Origin: an uncultured Gammaproteobacteria bacterium
Lineage (GTDB): Bacteria > Pseudomonadota > Gammaproteobacteria > Pseudomonadales > UBA5518
Direction: 5' to 3'
Length of the DNA: 8,050 nt
Assembly: GCA_903921135.1 (NCBI GenBank)
Contig: CAIXOY010000115.1
Coordinates: forward strand, 1 to 8,050
The notes under the pieces are model-generated. The model saw only the letters and a list, made by a program, of their open reading frames with translations. It did no database searches and was not told where the DNA came from. The translations under genes were made by a program, and so were the position numbers. Shown piece by piece: positions 1 through 7,757 of this stretch (position 1 is its first letter; each line of letters starts with the position of its first letter).

Positions 1-20
1 ACAGGGTGCGGAGGTGCTGC

Positions 21-105
21 ACGAGCGAGCCATGCCCGCGACATCTGCCGTAGGAGCGGGCCGTGCCCGCGACTCCTCCCCGTGGGAGCGGGCCATGCCC
101 GCGAC
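21..105 (+). repeat. Three tandem REP-like palindromic elements
   Basis: Three related units repeat every 31-32 nt: about 21-42, 49-73 and 81-105. Units 2 and 3 match over 25 nt with two differences. Each carries a GCGGGC arm, a 3-nt loop (CGT or CAT) and a GCCCGC arm (stems at 56-70 and 88-102). Unit 1 (25-39) has the same stem with one A-C mismatch, so it looks decayed. Units 2 and 3 have GTAG and GTGG heads just before the stem, as in REP elements mobilised by RAYT (TnpA-REP) transposases in Gammaproteobacteria. The array starts 26 nt beyond the stop codon of the minus-strand operon at 131. Its hairpins would therefore form in the 3' end of that transcript and could stabilise it or help end it. 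No T-run follows, so it is not a clear intrinsic terminator. No RAYT gene is in the window. Confidence 0.75.
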
Positions 106-130
106 AGCAGCATCGCCAGCCATCAAACCC

Positions 131-1183
131 TCAGGCCCGCACAAACCCCGCACCTGAGATCAGCGGCAGATCCGCGTAGGTGCGGATACCCGCAGGTGCC
201 GCGCACACCGCCGGTATCGCATTGATGGCCGGCAGCGCCGTGGTGATCAGGTTCATCTGCATCGCATCCACCGGCGTGGCCGCGATTTCACCGTCGGGCA
301 TGGAATGCTTCAGCGTGAACTCCACATTCGGCCGGCCCTTCACCGTAACCACATAGCCCTGGTGCAGCGGGTAATCAGGCTCCACCCGGTTGCCCATCTT
401 CCAGCGGTAGCGCAACTCCACCACCGACTTGCCGTTCACGATGCCGTGCCAGCCCGCGTTGACGCCGGCCACACAGCCCTTGGCGATCTGCATGAAACCG
501 AAGTCGCAGTCTTCCACCGCCGCCGAGAACTCCGCGCGGAACGCGATCTCGTCGTAGCGCAGTTTCAGCACCTCGCCCGCCAGATGGATGCCGTCCGAAA
601 AAACGGCAGATCCCTTGCGGAGCACGTCTTCCAACCCGGGCGTGCCGAGCGGCTGGCCGAAGCCGCAGCTCTCCCAGGTTTCCTTGGATGCATAACCTGT
701 GGCGTCCACGCTCTCGAGCAGGCAGACGTTGTCGATGCGGTCGCAGATGCCGGCCGCCACCAGGCTGATCAGGCTGCTGAAACCGGGATGGATGCCGCTG
801 CCGAAGATCGAGGCATTGCCCCGCTGGCAGGCATCGATGATGCGATTGCGCGCCGCCTCGCCCAGCGCGTGGCCGGTGATGAACGCCGAGGTGGTGACGA
901 TGTTGACGCCACGCTCGAGGATGCGGCAGAAGTCATCCGCGTTCGCCCAGAGGCCGTTGTAACTCACGCAATCGGGCTTCAACGCGAGCAGCGCGTCCAC
1001 ATCCTGCGTGGTGATGACGCCGATGGGCCCGATGCCCGCCAGAACGCCCGCATCCTGCCCCGCTTTGGCAGCACCGTGGACGTAGCAGCCCACCAGTTCC
1101 AGATGCGGGTTGGCGTGTATGGCGATGATCGCGCGCCGTCCCACGTTGCCCAGCGCCCACTGCACGATCCGGTACTTGCGCAT
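131..1183 (-). CDS. DHDPR-like NAD(P)-dependent dehydrogenase (amine dehydrogenase-like family)
   Basis: This 350-residue protein has an N-terminal Rossmann fold: a hydrophobic strand is followed by the nucleotide-binding loop WALGNVGRRA (residues 9-18). The layout resembles dihydrodipicolinate reductase N-terminal domains and 2,4-diaminopentanoate dehydrogenase-type proteins. A GSGIHPGF motif (128-135) falls where this family lines its active site. It is longer than true DapB (about 270 residues) and lies outside any lysine-synthesis context, so it is probably not DapB. It most likely oxidises or reduces an amino, imino or keto compound in the cytoplasm; the substrate is unknown. I chose the ATG at 1183 because AGGAG sits 6 nt upstream and the Rossmann strand begins at residue 4. 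The open frame extends back to 1432, but that extension overlaps the PhzF gene and is low-complexity. It is the last gene of the minus-strand block, 25 nt after the PhzF gene. Fold assignment is firm; function is tentative. Confidence 0.85.
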   Translation of the reverse strand: MRKYRIVQWALGNVGRRAIIAIHANPHLELVGCYVHGAAKAGQDAGVLAGIGPIGVITTQDVDALLALKPDCVSYNGLWANADDFCRILERGVNIVTTSAFITGHALGEAARNRIIDACQRGNASIFGSGIHPGFSSLISLVAAGICDRIDNVCLLESVDATGYASKETWESCGFGQPLGTPGLEDVLRKGSAVFSDGIHLAGEVLKLRYDEIAFRAEFSAAVEDCDFGFMQIAKGCVAGVNAGWHGIVNGKSVVELRYRWKMGNRVEPDYPLHQGYVVTVKGRPNVEFTLKHSMPDGEIAATPVDAMQMNLITTALPAINAIPAVCAAPAGIRTYADLPLISGAGFVRA

Positions 1184-1208
1184 GCTTGTCTCCTGCTTGA
1201 ACCCGGCC

Positions 1209-2075
1209 TCAGCCCGGCACCGTGAAAAAACCCTCGCCGACGATGTGCACGCCGCCGCCGACGTCCACGCGCCAGCTGTCCCCGCTTGCGGCCACATCGA
1301 CCACCAGCGAGCTCGGCCTGCCGACCATCTCACCCTGCGACACGAACACACGCCCGGGCATGCCGGCAAGCGCATGCTGCGCCAGATACGCGCCCAGCGG
1401 GCCTGCGGCAGAGCCTGTGGCGGGATCTTCACCCACCGAATCCCAGCGATCGAACATGCGCGCCATCACGCGGCCCGGCGACTGCACCGCGAAGAGATAG
1501 AGAGACTCCACCTCCGCCGCGCCGCACACCGACCCGCAGGCCGCACCGCGACGCTGTGCACGACGCAATGTTTCCTCATCGCGCACCGGCACCATCAGAT
1601 GCGCGATGCCGGAACTGCCGGACATCACAGGCAACTCCTCGACCAGATCCTCGGGCTCCAGGCCCGCCGCCCGCGCCACCGCCGCACGGTAATTCACGGG
1701 CGCGCCGAACACCGGCGCGAGTTGGCGCATGGATGCGGTGCCTGCGGCGAGGTCCACGCGCACCGGAATCTCGCCCGCGGCACAGCGCTGCGTGAGATCC
1801 GCAGGCACTAGTCCCTGCGACGCCAGCGTGAACGCGGTGCCCAGCGTGGGGTGGCCAGCAAAAGGCAATTCGCTGGCGGCAGTGAAGATGCGCAAGGTGT
1901 AACCCGTCGCGTCACGCGCGGTGACAAAGGTGGTCTCGGAGAAATTTATCTCGCGGGCGAGGGTCTGCATCATCGCGGCATCGAGACCGGGCGGTGTATC
2001 CGAAACGACGCAGAGCTGATTGCCGCGGAAGGGCGCGTCGGCAAAGACATCGAGAAGGTGGAAGCGGACGTTCAT
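1209..2075 (-). CDS. PhzF family isomerase/epimerase-like protein
   Basis: At 288 residues this is the normal length for the PhzF family, a two-lobed diaminopimelate-epimerase-like fold. Visible family motifs are an N-terminal DVFADAPFRGNQ (9-20); NFSETTFV (44-51), whose Glu47 matches the catalytic glutamate; ELPFAGHPTLGTA (69-81); and EDPATGSAAGPLGAYL (216-231) in the second lobe. PhzF itself isomerises trans-2,3-dihydro-3-hydroxyanthranilate in phenazine synthesis. No other phenazine gene is present here, and most family members have no known substrate, so phenazine production should not be inferred. The ATG at 2075 is preferred over the frame's earlier ATG at 2180: the family's N-terminus begins right there, a GGAG lies upstream, and the extension would run into the MFS gene. 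It is the fifth gene of the block, 26 nt after the MFS stop. It is probably cytoplasmic, with no signal peptide. Confidence 0.92.
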   Translation of the reverse strand: MNVRFHLLDVFADAPFRGNQLCVVSDTPPGLDAAMMQTLAREINFSETTFVTARDATGYTLRIFTAASELPFAGHPTLGTAFTLASQGLVPADLTQRCAAGEIPVRVDLAAGTASMRQLAPVFGAPVNYRAAVARAAGLEPEDLVEELPVMSGSSGIAHLMVPVRDEETLRRAQRRGAACGSVCGAAEVESLYLFAVQSPGRVMARMFDRWDSVGEDPATGSAAGPLGAYLAQHALAGMPGRVFVSQGEMVGRPSSLVVDVAASGDSWRVDVGGGVHIVGEGFFTVPG

Positions 2076-2101
2076 GACAGGGCTCCGGTACTGCGAGGCC
2101 G

Positions 2102-3340
2102 CTATGATGCCTTCGCCGCGGGGGCTACTTCCACAGGCGGGTGGGTCACACGCCGCAGCCACAACCATGCGGCTGTGCACAGCAGCGAACCCGCCAGCAA
2201 CGACCAGCGGCTGCCCGCCAGCGCAAGCAGGCTGCCAAAGATCGCCATGCCCACGTTCGCCACATAGAAATTGGTGCTGATCAGCCCCATCACACGGCCT
2301 GATCCCTCCTCCGTGAAGCGCTCGATCATGTACTCCGGGAAGCTGGTGTTGTTCAGGCTGATCAACACGCCCAGCACCGCGAACACCAGCGGCACCAGCG
2401 GGCGGGGCGTGAGCACGAGCAACCCCAGGGTGACGGCAAAGCAGGCCGTCGCCACATCGAGCAACACCACGCTGCCAACGCGTGCGCGCAGCCGGGTCAC
2501 CACGAACGCGCTGTTGAAGATCATCGCTGCGGTCATGAACACGGTGAGCCAGGCGATCTCTCGCGGGTCACTGCCGAAGTACTCCACCAGCCACACCGGG
2601 TAGAACTCGTAGCAGGCGTTCAGCCCCAAGGTGTAGAGCAGGTGGAAGACCAGCATCTGGCGGATCGGCGGCTCACGCCAGAGATGCAGGGAGTTGTGGG
2701 TGCCCGCGGCACGCAGCAGCTCACCCACTGGCAGCGAGGCCTGCGCAGCGGCGGTGTCGGGCAGCGTGAACCGCGCCACCGCGGCGCAGAAGAGCAGCGC
2801 TGCCCCCGCCAGCAGGAACACGGTGCCCATGCCGAGGAACATCAGGTAACCGCCCATCAGCGGGCCCGCAAGCCAGCCTGCATACGTCGCGGCAAACACC
2901 ATCGAGATCGCCTGCGAGCGGCTGATGTGCGGGTGCAGATCGAGTGCGATGCTGCGCGCCACGGCGTCATTGCCCTCGCAGACACCCGTGAGGAACCGCG
3001 CGAGCAGGAAGAGCGGATAACTCCCCGCCGCCACGGCCCATGCTGTCGCGGCATAACCCGCAGCGCCCAGACAGAGCGTGACCACCAGCACGCGCTTGCG
3101 ACCGAAGTGGTCCGAGAACGCGCCCAGAAAAGAACTCCCCGCGAGGATGCCGAGCGGATACACCGCGAGCAGCATCCCGAGTAGCAGCTTGGGCGGGATG
3201 CCGAGAAAGGCCACCAGCGCGGGATCGCCCGTGCCCGAGAGGAAATAGGGCGCGAGCATGGGAAAGGGCAGCGCCACGCCCGCCGTGGCGAGAAAACTCA
3301 CGAGCATCACGGTAAAGAGCGCGGCGCGCGGACTCGCCAC
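2102..3340 (-). CDS. Major facilitator superfamily (MFS) transporter
   Basis: This 412-residue polytopic inner-membrane protein has about 12 hydrophobic segments and a central hydrophilic loop near residues 192-225, which splits it into the usual two halves. The loop between helices 2 and 3 carries MFS motif A in the form GAFSDHFGRKR (73-83). A conserved acidic/basic stretch, RFLTGVCEGN (115-124), follows in helix 4. The layout resembles drug or metabolite proton antiporters, but the cargo cannot be read from the sequence; export of a pathway metabolite is a guess. The start is a GTG at 3340, directly abutting the stop codon of the MBL gene (TGA then GTG, no gap). A GGAG lies 6 nt upstream, inside that gene's last codons, which suggests translational coupling. 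The next ATG in frame (residue 12) would cut into helix 1. It is the fourth gene of the block and ends 26 nt before the PhzF gene. Confidence 0.92.
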   Translation of the reverse strand: MASPRAALFTVMLVSFLATAGVALPFPMLAPYFLSGTGDPALVAFLGIPPKLLLGMLLAVYPLGILAGSSFLGAFSDHFGRKRVLVVTLCLGAAGYAATAWAVAAGSYPLFLLARFLTGVCEGNDAVARSIALDLHPHISRSQAISMVFAATYAGWLAGPLMGGYLMFLGMGTVFLLAGAALLFCAAVARFTLPDTAAAQASLPVGELLRAAGTHNSLHLWREPPIRQMLVFHLLYTLGLNACYEFYPVWLVEYFGSDPREIAWLTVFMTAAMIFNSAFVVTRLRARVGSVVLLDVATACFAVTLGLLVLTPRPLVPLVFAVLGVLISLNNTSFPEYMIERFTEEGSGRVMGLISTNFYVANVGMAIFGSLLALAGSRWSLLAGSLLCTAAWLWLRRVTHPPVEVAPAAKAS

Positions 3341-4224
<884 letters not shown>

Positions 4225-4228
<4 letters not shown>

Positions 4229-5091
4229 GTGCGCCCTCCCGGCACTTGCACGAAGGCTCTTGCGGCCTCGAGTTCGGCGGGCAAACCGTCGAGCGCCTCC
4301 ACCAGCCCCTCGAGCGAAAGCCCCAGCCACTGCTGCACCGCTGCGGGCAGCGGCTCCACGCGCGAGATCGCGCGGTCGGGATGGTCCATCAGCTTGGCCA
4401 CCTGGTTGGCCGCGAAGAGAGCCATGCCGAGCGGCGGAAGGCTTCCGGCACCCGCGGCATCGTGGTGGCGTGCGATGGCCTCGACCAGTTCCGCGGGCAG
4501 TTTCCAGTGCGCGCCGAGCAACGAGCCGATCTCGGCGTGATCCGTGCCGAGGCGCTCACGTTCCCGATCGAGGATGCAGGTTCCGGTGTCACGCGCGGCC
4601 TGCAGCACCTCGCGGTACTCCGCCGGCAGGCCCTGCGCCAGCACCACCTGCCCGATGTCGTGCAGCAGGCCCGCGATGAAATAGGCCATGGCGTCGTTGC
4701 GCGGCACGCCCTGGCGCTGCGCGATCAGCCGCGCCGCCGCGCCGGTCACGAGGGAATGCGTCCAGAAGGCATCCATATCGAAACCCGCGGTGTTGTCCCG
4801 CGGCAGGGCACCGATCGCGGCAATGCTGATCGCCAGATGCTTGATGGTGTTCACCCCGATGTAGACCACGCCCTGCTTGATGGAGGTGACCTGACGGCCG
4901 AGGCCGAAGTACGCGGAATTGACGAGCTTCAGCACCTTCATGGTGAGGATCGGGTCGTGCTCGACCAGACGCACCAGCTCCTTGGGCGCGGCATCCCCCG
5001 TGGAGGTGAGCTGCAGGATGCGCACCACGGACTGCGAGAAGGTGGGCATGCGCTCCACCATCTCGAAGAGTTTCCGGTTGTCTGCGCTCAT
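4225..5091 (-). CDS. HDOD domain protein
   Basis: This 288-residue protein consists almost entirely of one HDOD domain, an HD-related output domain found in bacterial signalling proteins. It starts with the typical segment LPTFSQ-like MPTFSQSVVRIL (15-26), then a helical region with HDPILTMKVLKLVNSAYFG (45-63) and the SIKQGVVYIG stretch (70-79). The HD core has His112 (WTHS), GLLHDIG (141-147), His185 (TDHAEIG) and His209-His210 (ARHHD). These are most of the metal ligands of HD phosphohydrolases. The last aspartate of active enzymes is not evident, since AANQVAKLMD is at that place. HDOD proteins usually act as adaptors in signalling, chemotaxis or stress control rather than as proven enzymes. 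There is no receiver, GGDEF or EAL domain here. The ATG at 5091 has only a weak GAG upstream. It starts 54 nt after the SDR gene, and its stop overlaps the MBL start by 4 nt. Confidence 0.92.
4235..4240 (-). promoter_or_regulatory. Ribosome binding site of the MBL gene, inside the HDOD gene
   Basis: On the minus strand this reads GGGAGG, 6 nt before the ATG at 4228. It lies within the last codons of the HDOD gene, whose TGA shares four bases (ATGA, 4225-4228) with the MBL start. It decides the start of the MBL gene. It also implies that ribosomes finishing the HDOD gene can reinitiate directly, giving matched amounts of the two proteins. Confidence 0.75.
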
Positions 5092-5145
5092 CTGCGCTGG
5101 CTCATTGGCATTTCAACCTGTCTACGCTGTGCGAAGGCGACCCGC

Positions 5146-5910
5146 TCAGAGGACGTCCGGGCGCTGCATCGCATCGTGCCCGCCGTCGACGAACAGCACC
5201 GATCCGCACACGAAGGAGGCCGCGGGCGAGAGCAGGAACATCGCCGCATCCGCCATGTCTTCGGGTTGACCGGGCCTGCCCACCGGGATGCTGGCCATGA
5301 ATTTGCGGATGGCCGCGCCGTAGGTCGGGTCCTGCTCCACCGCGGCCGTCATGGGCGTCTGCGTGTAGCCGGGCGCGATGGCGTTCAGCCGCACGCCCTG
5401 CTGCGCCCACTGCGCCGCCTGCCGGCGCATCCAGCGCGCCAGCGCACGCTTGGAGCCGGCATAGGCCCACTGACCGGCGATGCCGGAGGCCAATTCGCGG
5501 GCGCGCGGCTCGTCGTGTGCCAGCAGCGCGTCGATGTATTCGTCGGACGTTGGACCGGGCGCGGAATTGGACGAAATGAGTACCACCGCGCCGCGACGCG
5601 CCACGAGCAGGTCCTGCAGGCCGAGGAGCAGATCCACGGTGCCGAAGTAGTTCACGCTGGGCAGCAGCGCGCGATCGGACACGTGACTCGCCACACCCGC
5701 GCAAGGCACGAAGCCGTCCAGCCCCTCCGGCGCGAGCGAGCGCAGCGCATCGAGTGCGGCCGTGCGCCCCTCGGGCGTGCCGAGGTTCGCGATGATGTCG
5801 GCATCCTTGATGTCCACCACGATCACGCGATGCCCCGCGGCAGCAAGCCTTGCGCGGATGGCCGCGCCTATGCCCGTTGCCCCGCCCGTCATCGCATAGG
5901 TGCCCATCAT
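5146..5910 (-). CDS. Short-chain dehydrogenase, 3-alpha-hydroxysteroid dehydrogenase/carbonyl reductase-like
   Basis: This classical SDR of 254 residues has a complete active site. It has the cofactor loop TGGATGIG (8-15), Asp33 at the end of the second strand (favouring NAD over NADP), CAG in place of NAG (70-72), catalytic Ser114, Tyr150 and Lys154 (YAGSK), and APGYTQTP (179-186) after the active site. Several features recall Comamonas 3-alpha-hydroxysteroid dehydrogenase/carbonyl reductase (HsdA) as I remember it: the very short N-terminus before the glycine loop, the CAG motif, SVNYFG (85-90), a long insert between the Ser and Tyr, and a C-terminus of the form VDGGxDAxxRP. A steroid or other bulky ketone/alcohol substrate is therefore plausible but unproven. 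Two ATGs sit in tandem (5910 and 5907); I take the first, 5 nt after a GAGAG. It is the first gene of the minus-strand block, 54 nt ahead of the HDOD gene and divergent from the second SDR. Confidence 0.9.
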   Translation of the reverse strand: MMGTYAMTGGATGIGAAIRARLAAAGHRVIVVDIKDADIIANLGTPEGRTAALDALRSLAPEGLDGFVPCAGVASHVSDRALLPSVNYFGTVDLLLGLQDLLVARRGAVVLISSNSAPGPTSDEYIDALLAHDEPRARELASGIAGQWAYAGSKRALARWMRRQAAQWAQQGVRLNAIAPGYTQTPMTAAVEQDPTYGAAIRKFMASIPVGRPGQPEDMADAAMFLLSPAASFVCGSVLFVDGGHDAMQRPDVL

Positions 5911-6078
5911 GAGTGCTCTCGTTCCGCAGAATGCCGCAGGGTCGAAGCTTATGCGGTGAGGCCTCCGCAGGGAAACGCCGGCGCGCGCATACGTGATCTC
6001 GTCCGCACGGTGGATGCATGCGGGCGCGCGCGGGCCTAGAGTGCGCCCCGCAACCCACAACAACTCCGGAGAATCGAC
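5911..6078. promoter_or_regulatory. Divergent intergenic region, probable promoters for both gene blocks
   Basis: These 168 nt lie between two genes transcribed away from each other, so they should hold a promoter for each direction. The region contains an imperfect palindrome at 5952-5969, three CCGCAG hexamers (5924, 5934, 5965) and two GCGCGCGC tracts (5981-5988 and 6024-6031). On the minus strand, CATAAG (5947-5952) could be a -10 element; the only -35 candidate at the right distance, TTTCCC, is poor. On the plus strand, TAGAGT (6037-6042) is a weak -10 candidate without a good -35. The promoter elements are guesses; only the divergent arrangement is firm. The plus-strand ribosome site CCGGAGA lies at about 6067-6073. 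Confidence 0.45.
5952..5969. promoter_or_regulatory. Imperfect palindrome, possible operator
   Basis: The sequence TGCG-GT-GAGGCCTC-CGCA contains a perfect 8-bp palindrome (GAGGCCTC, 5958-5965) flanked by TGCG and CGCA arms, with a 2-nt bulge on the left. It overlaps the upstream side of the tentative minus-strand -10 and sits 42-59 nt before the first SDR start codon. That position suits a repressor site. No regulator gene is in the window, and in GC-rich DNA a short palindrome can arise by chance. Confidence 0.25.
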
Positions 6079-6834
6079 ATGGGCATGCTGGACGGCAGGA
6101 TCGCACTGGTAACGGGCGCAGGACAGGGCGTCGGGCAAGGCATCGCGCTCGCGCTGGCGGCCGAGGGCGCGAGGGTGGCCGTGACCGGCCGCACGCTCGC
6201 GAAGGTGGAGCAGAGCGCGGCACTGATCGCTGAACGCGGTGGCGAGGCGCTGGCGCTTGCCTGCGACGTCAAAGACCCGGCAGCACTGGAGCACATCGTG
6301 AGCGCCACGGTCGCGCATTTCGGCGGCCTGAACATCCTGGTGAACAACGCGCAGGAAGTGCCACTCGGCACCCTCCACGACCTGACGGATGCGCGCATCG
6401 AGGCCGGCTGGGCATCGGGCCCCATGGCCACCTTCCGTCTGATGAAACTCTGCCATCCGCACCTGAAGGGCGACGGCTCGATCGTGAACCTTGCCAGTTC
6501 CGCCGCCATGCGCTGGGACATGAGCGGCTACGGTGCCTATGCCGCCGTGAAGGATGCGATCCGCCAATTCACCCGCGCCGCCGCCTGCGAATGGGGCGCG
6601 GACAACATCCGCACCAACGTGATCCTGCCGCACGCCACATCACCGGCGCTGAAGGGCTGGATCTCGGCAAACCCGGAAGAGGCCAAGGCCTTTTTCTCGA
6701 CCATTCCGATGCGCCATGTCGGTGACTGCGAAGAGGACATCGGGCGTTTCGTCGCCACGCTCTGCTCGCCAGCGTGTCGCTACGTGAACGGCCAGAGCAT
6801 CGCGCTCGACGGCGGGCAGGCCTATCTGGGCTGA
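6079..6834 (+). CDS. SDR family oxidoreductase, probably NADP-dependent
   Basis: This 251-residue classical SDR is cytoplasmic. The cofactor loop is TGAGQGVG (12-19). Arg38 follows the second strand (TGR), where a basic residue usually favours NADP(H). Asp63-Val64 (CDV) contacts the adenine in family members. The catalytic set is Ser141, Tyr154 and Lys158 (YAAVK). The usual NNAG motif reads NNAQ (89-92), an uncommon change. The C-terminus ends in ALDGGQAYLG, typical of the family. It is not close enough to any subfamily I know to name a substrate; a hydroxyl/keto interconversion is expected. The ATG at 6079 has GGAGA 7 nt upstream and fits the family N-terminus. It is the first gene of the plus-strand block, diverges from the other SDR, and is followed after 48 nt by the LLM oxidoreductase. 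The two SDRs differ in cofactor loop, C-terminus and predicted cofactor, so they are not a recent duplication. Confidence 0.93.
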   Translation: MGMLDGRIALVTGAGQGVGQGIALALAAEGARVAVTGRTLAKVEQSAALIAERGGEALALACDVKDPAALEHIVSATVAHFGGLNILVNNAQEVPLGTLHDLTDARIEAGWASGPMATFRLMKLCHPHLKGDGSIVNLASSAAMRWDMSGYGAYAAVKDAIRQFTRAAACEWGADNIRTNVILPHATSPALKGWISANPEEAKAFFSTIPMRHVGDCEEDIGRFVATLCSPACRYVNGQSIALDGGQAYLG

Positions 6835-6882
6835 GCAGCCGCGTCTACCATTCGCCCACACGCACGCCGCAGGAGCCGCACG

Positions 6883-7740
6883 ATGGAGTACTGGCTGGGG
6901 ATCTTCCACGAGGACAACTCACAATTGAAGGAGATCGCCCGCGCGGCCGAGCGCATGGGCTACACGGGCATCGGCCTGCCGGACCACATCGCCATGCCCA
7001 AGGGCTACACGGCCGTGCACCCCTCGGGCGAGCGGCACATCGAGCACGACACCTGCTTCCCCGACACGCTGATCAGCGCCGCCACGCTCCTCGCTGTGAC
7101 CGAGCGCCTGCGCGTGATGAGCTACATCTACGTGCTGCCGATGCGCGAGCCCTTCAGCGTGGCCCGGCAGGTCGCAACACTCTGCGAACAATCGGACCAC
7201 CGCTTCGATTTCGGCGTGGGCGCGGGCTGGTGCGAGGACGAGTTCCGCATCATGGGGCAGGATTTCCGCAGCCGCGGGGCACGCATGGACGAGATGCTTG
7301 AGGTGTTGCGCGGTTTCTGGGAACACGGCGAGCTCGCGCACAGCGGCCGCTTCTTCGACTTTCCCACAGTAGGCATGGAACCCAGACCCTCGCGGCGCGT
7401 GCCGGTGTGGGTAGGTGGCAAATCACGCGCGGCGCTGGCACGCGCCGCACGGCACGACGGCTGGCTGGGCATGAATTACCCGATGGAGGAAATCCGCGGC
7501 CTCCTCGCCACGCTCGAGGAAGAGCGTCATCGCTATCTGGACGCAGGCGGCACGGACCACGGCAACTTCCGCCGCTTTGTGATCCCGCTCGCGATGCCCT
7601 CGAAAACGGTTTACGACGAGCTCGCAGACTGGGGCGTGGACGCCACCGTGGTGATGCCCTGGGGCGTCGAGAACCCCGAGTGTGCCTCGCTCGAGGCCAA
7701 GCTCGAGGCCATGCAGCGCTTCGCGGACACCTATCTGTGA
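6883..7740 (+). CDS. LLM class (luciferase-like) flavin/F420-dependent oxidoreductase
   Basis: This 285-residue protein belongs to the bacterial luciferase-like TIM-barrel superfamily. It has an early GLPDHIAMP (31-39), a central RFDFGVGAGWCEDEF stretch (107-121) followed by GQDFRSRGARMDEMLEVL (125-142), then WVGGKSRAALARAARHDGW (176-194). Together these form the usual cofactor-binding face and match the TIGR03619-type subfamily. Such enzymes use FMN or coenzyme F420, either as monooxygenases or as hydride-transfer reductases and dehydrogenases. The sequence alone does not settle which, and an FMN role is as likely if the host lacks F420 synthesis. It is shorter than alkanal monooxygenase and stands alone without a flavin reductase. 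The ATG at 6883 is preceded by AGGAG at a good distance. It lies 48 nt after the SDR and 17 nt before the alcohol dehydrogenase gene, so co-transcription is likely. The substrate is unknown. Confidence 0.92.
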   Translation: MEYWLGIFHEDNSQLKEIARAAERMGYTGIGLPDHIAMPKGYTAVHPSGERHIEHDTCFPDTLISAATLLAVTERLRVMSYIYVLPMREPFSVARQVATLCEQSDHRFDFGVGAGWCEDEFRIMGQDFRSRGARMDEMLEVLRGFWEHGELAHSGRFFDFPTVGMEPRPSRRVPVWVGGKSRAALARAARHDGWLGMNYPMEEIRGLLATLEEERHRYLDAGGTDHGNFRRFVIPLAMPSKTVYDELADWGVDATVVMPWGVENPECASLEAKLEAMQRFADTYL

Positions 7741-7757
7741 GCACAGGAAACAGACCG

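Noticed and set aside
21..105. CRISPR array
   Set aside because: The units are themselves palindromic with spacers of only about 7-10 nt, there are only three, and no cas gene is nearby.
305..1225. A 306-residue plus-strand open frame opposite the DHDPR-like gene
   Set aside because: It is compositionally biased, lacks a domain and a ribosome site, and is explained by the codon bias of the real gene.
1184..1432. N-terminal extension of the DHDPR-like protein
   Set aside because: It overlaps the PhzF gene, is low-complexity, and the family N-terminus with a good ribosome site begins at 1183.
1209..2075. Evidence of a phenazine biosynthesis cluster
   Set aside because: Only a PhzF-family protein is present; no phzA/B, D, E or G homologue is seen, and the family is broad.
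4246..6039. A 597-residue open frame on the plus strand, antisense to the HDOD and SDR genes
   Set aside because: It lies opposite two well-recognised genes. Its translation is rich in Arg, His, Gly and Ala with no domain. Long antisense frames are expected in GC-rich genes.
5911..6633. Long N-terminal extension of the minus-strand SDR
   Set aside because: It would cross the divergent region and run antisense to the second SDR. The Rossmann fold starts right after the ATG at 5910.
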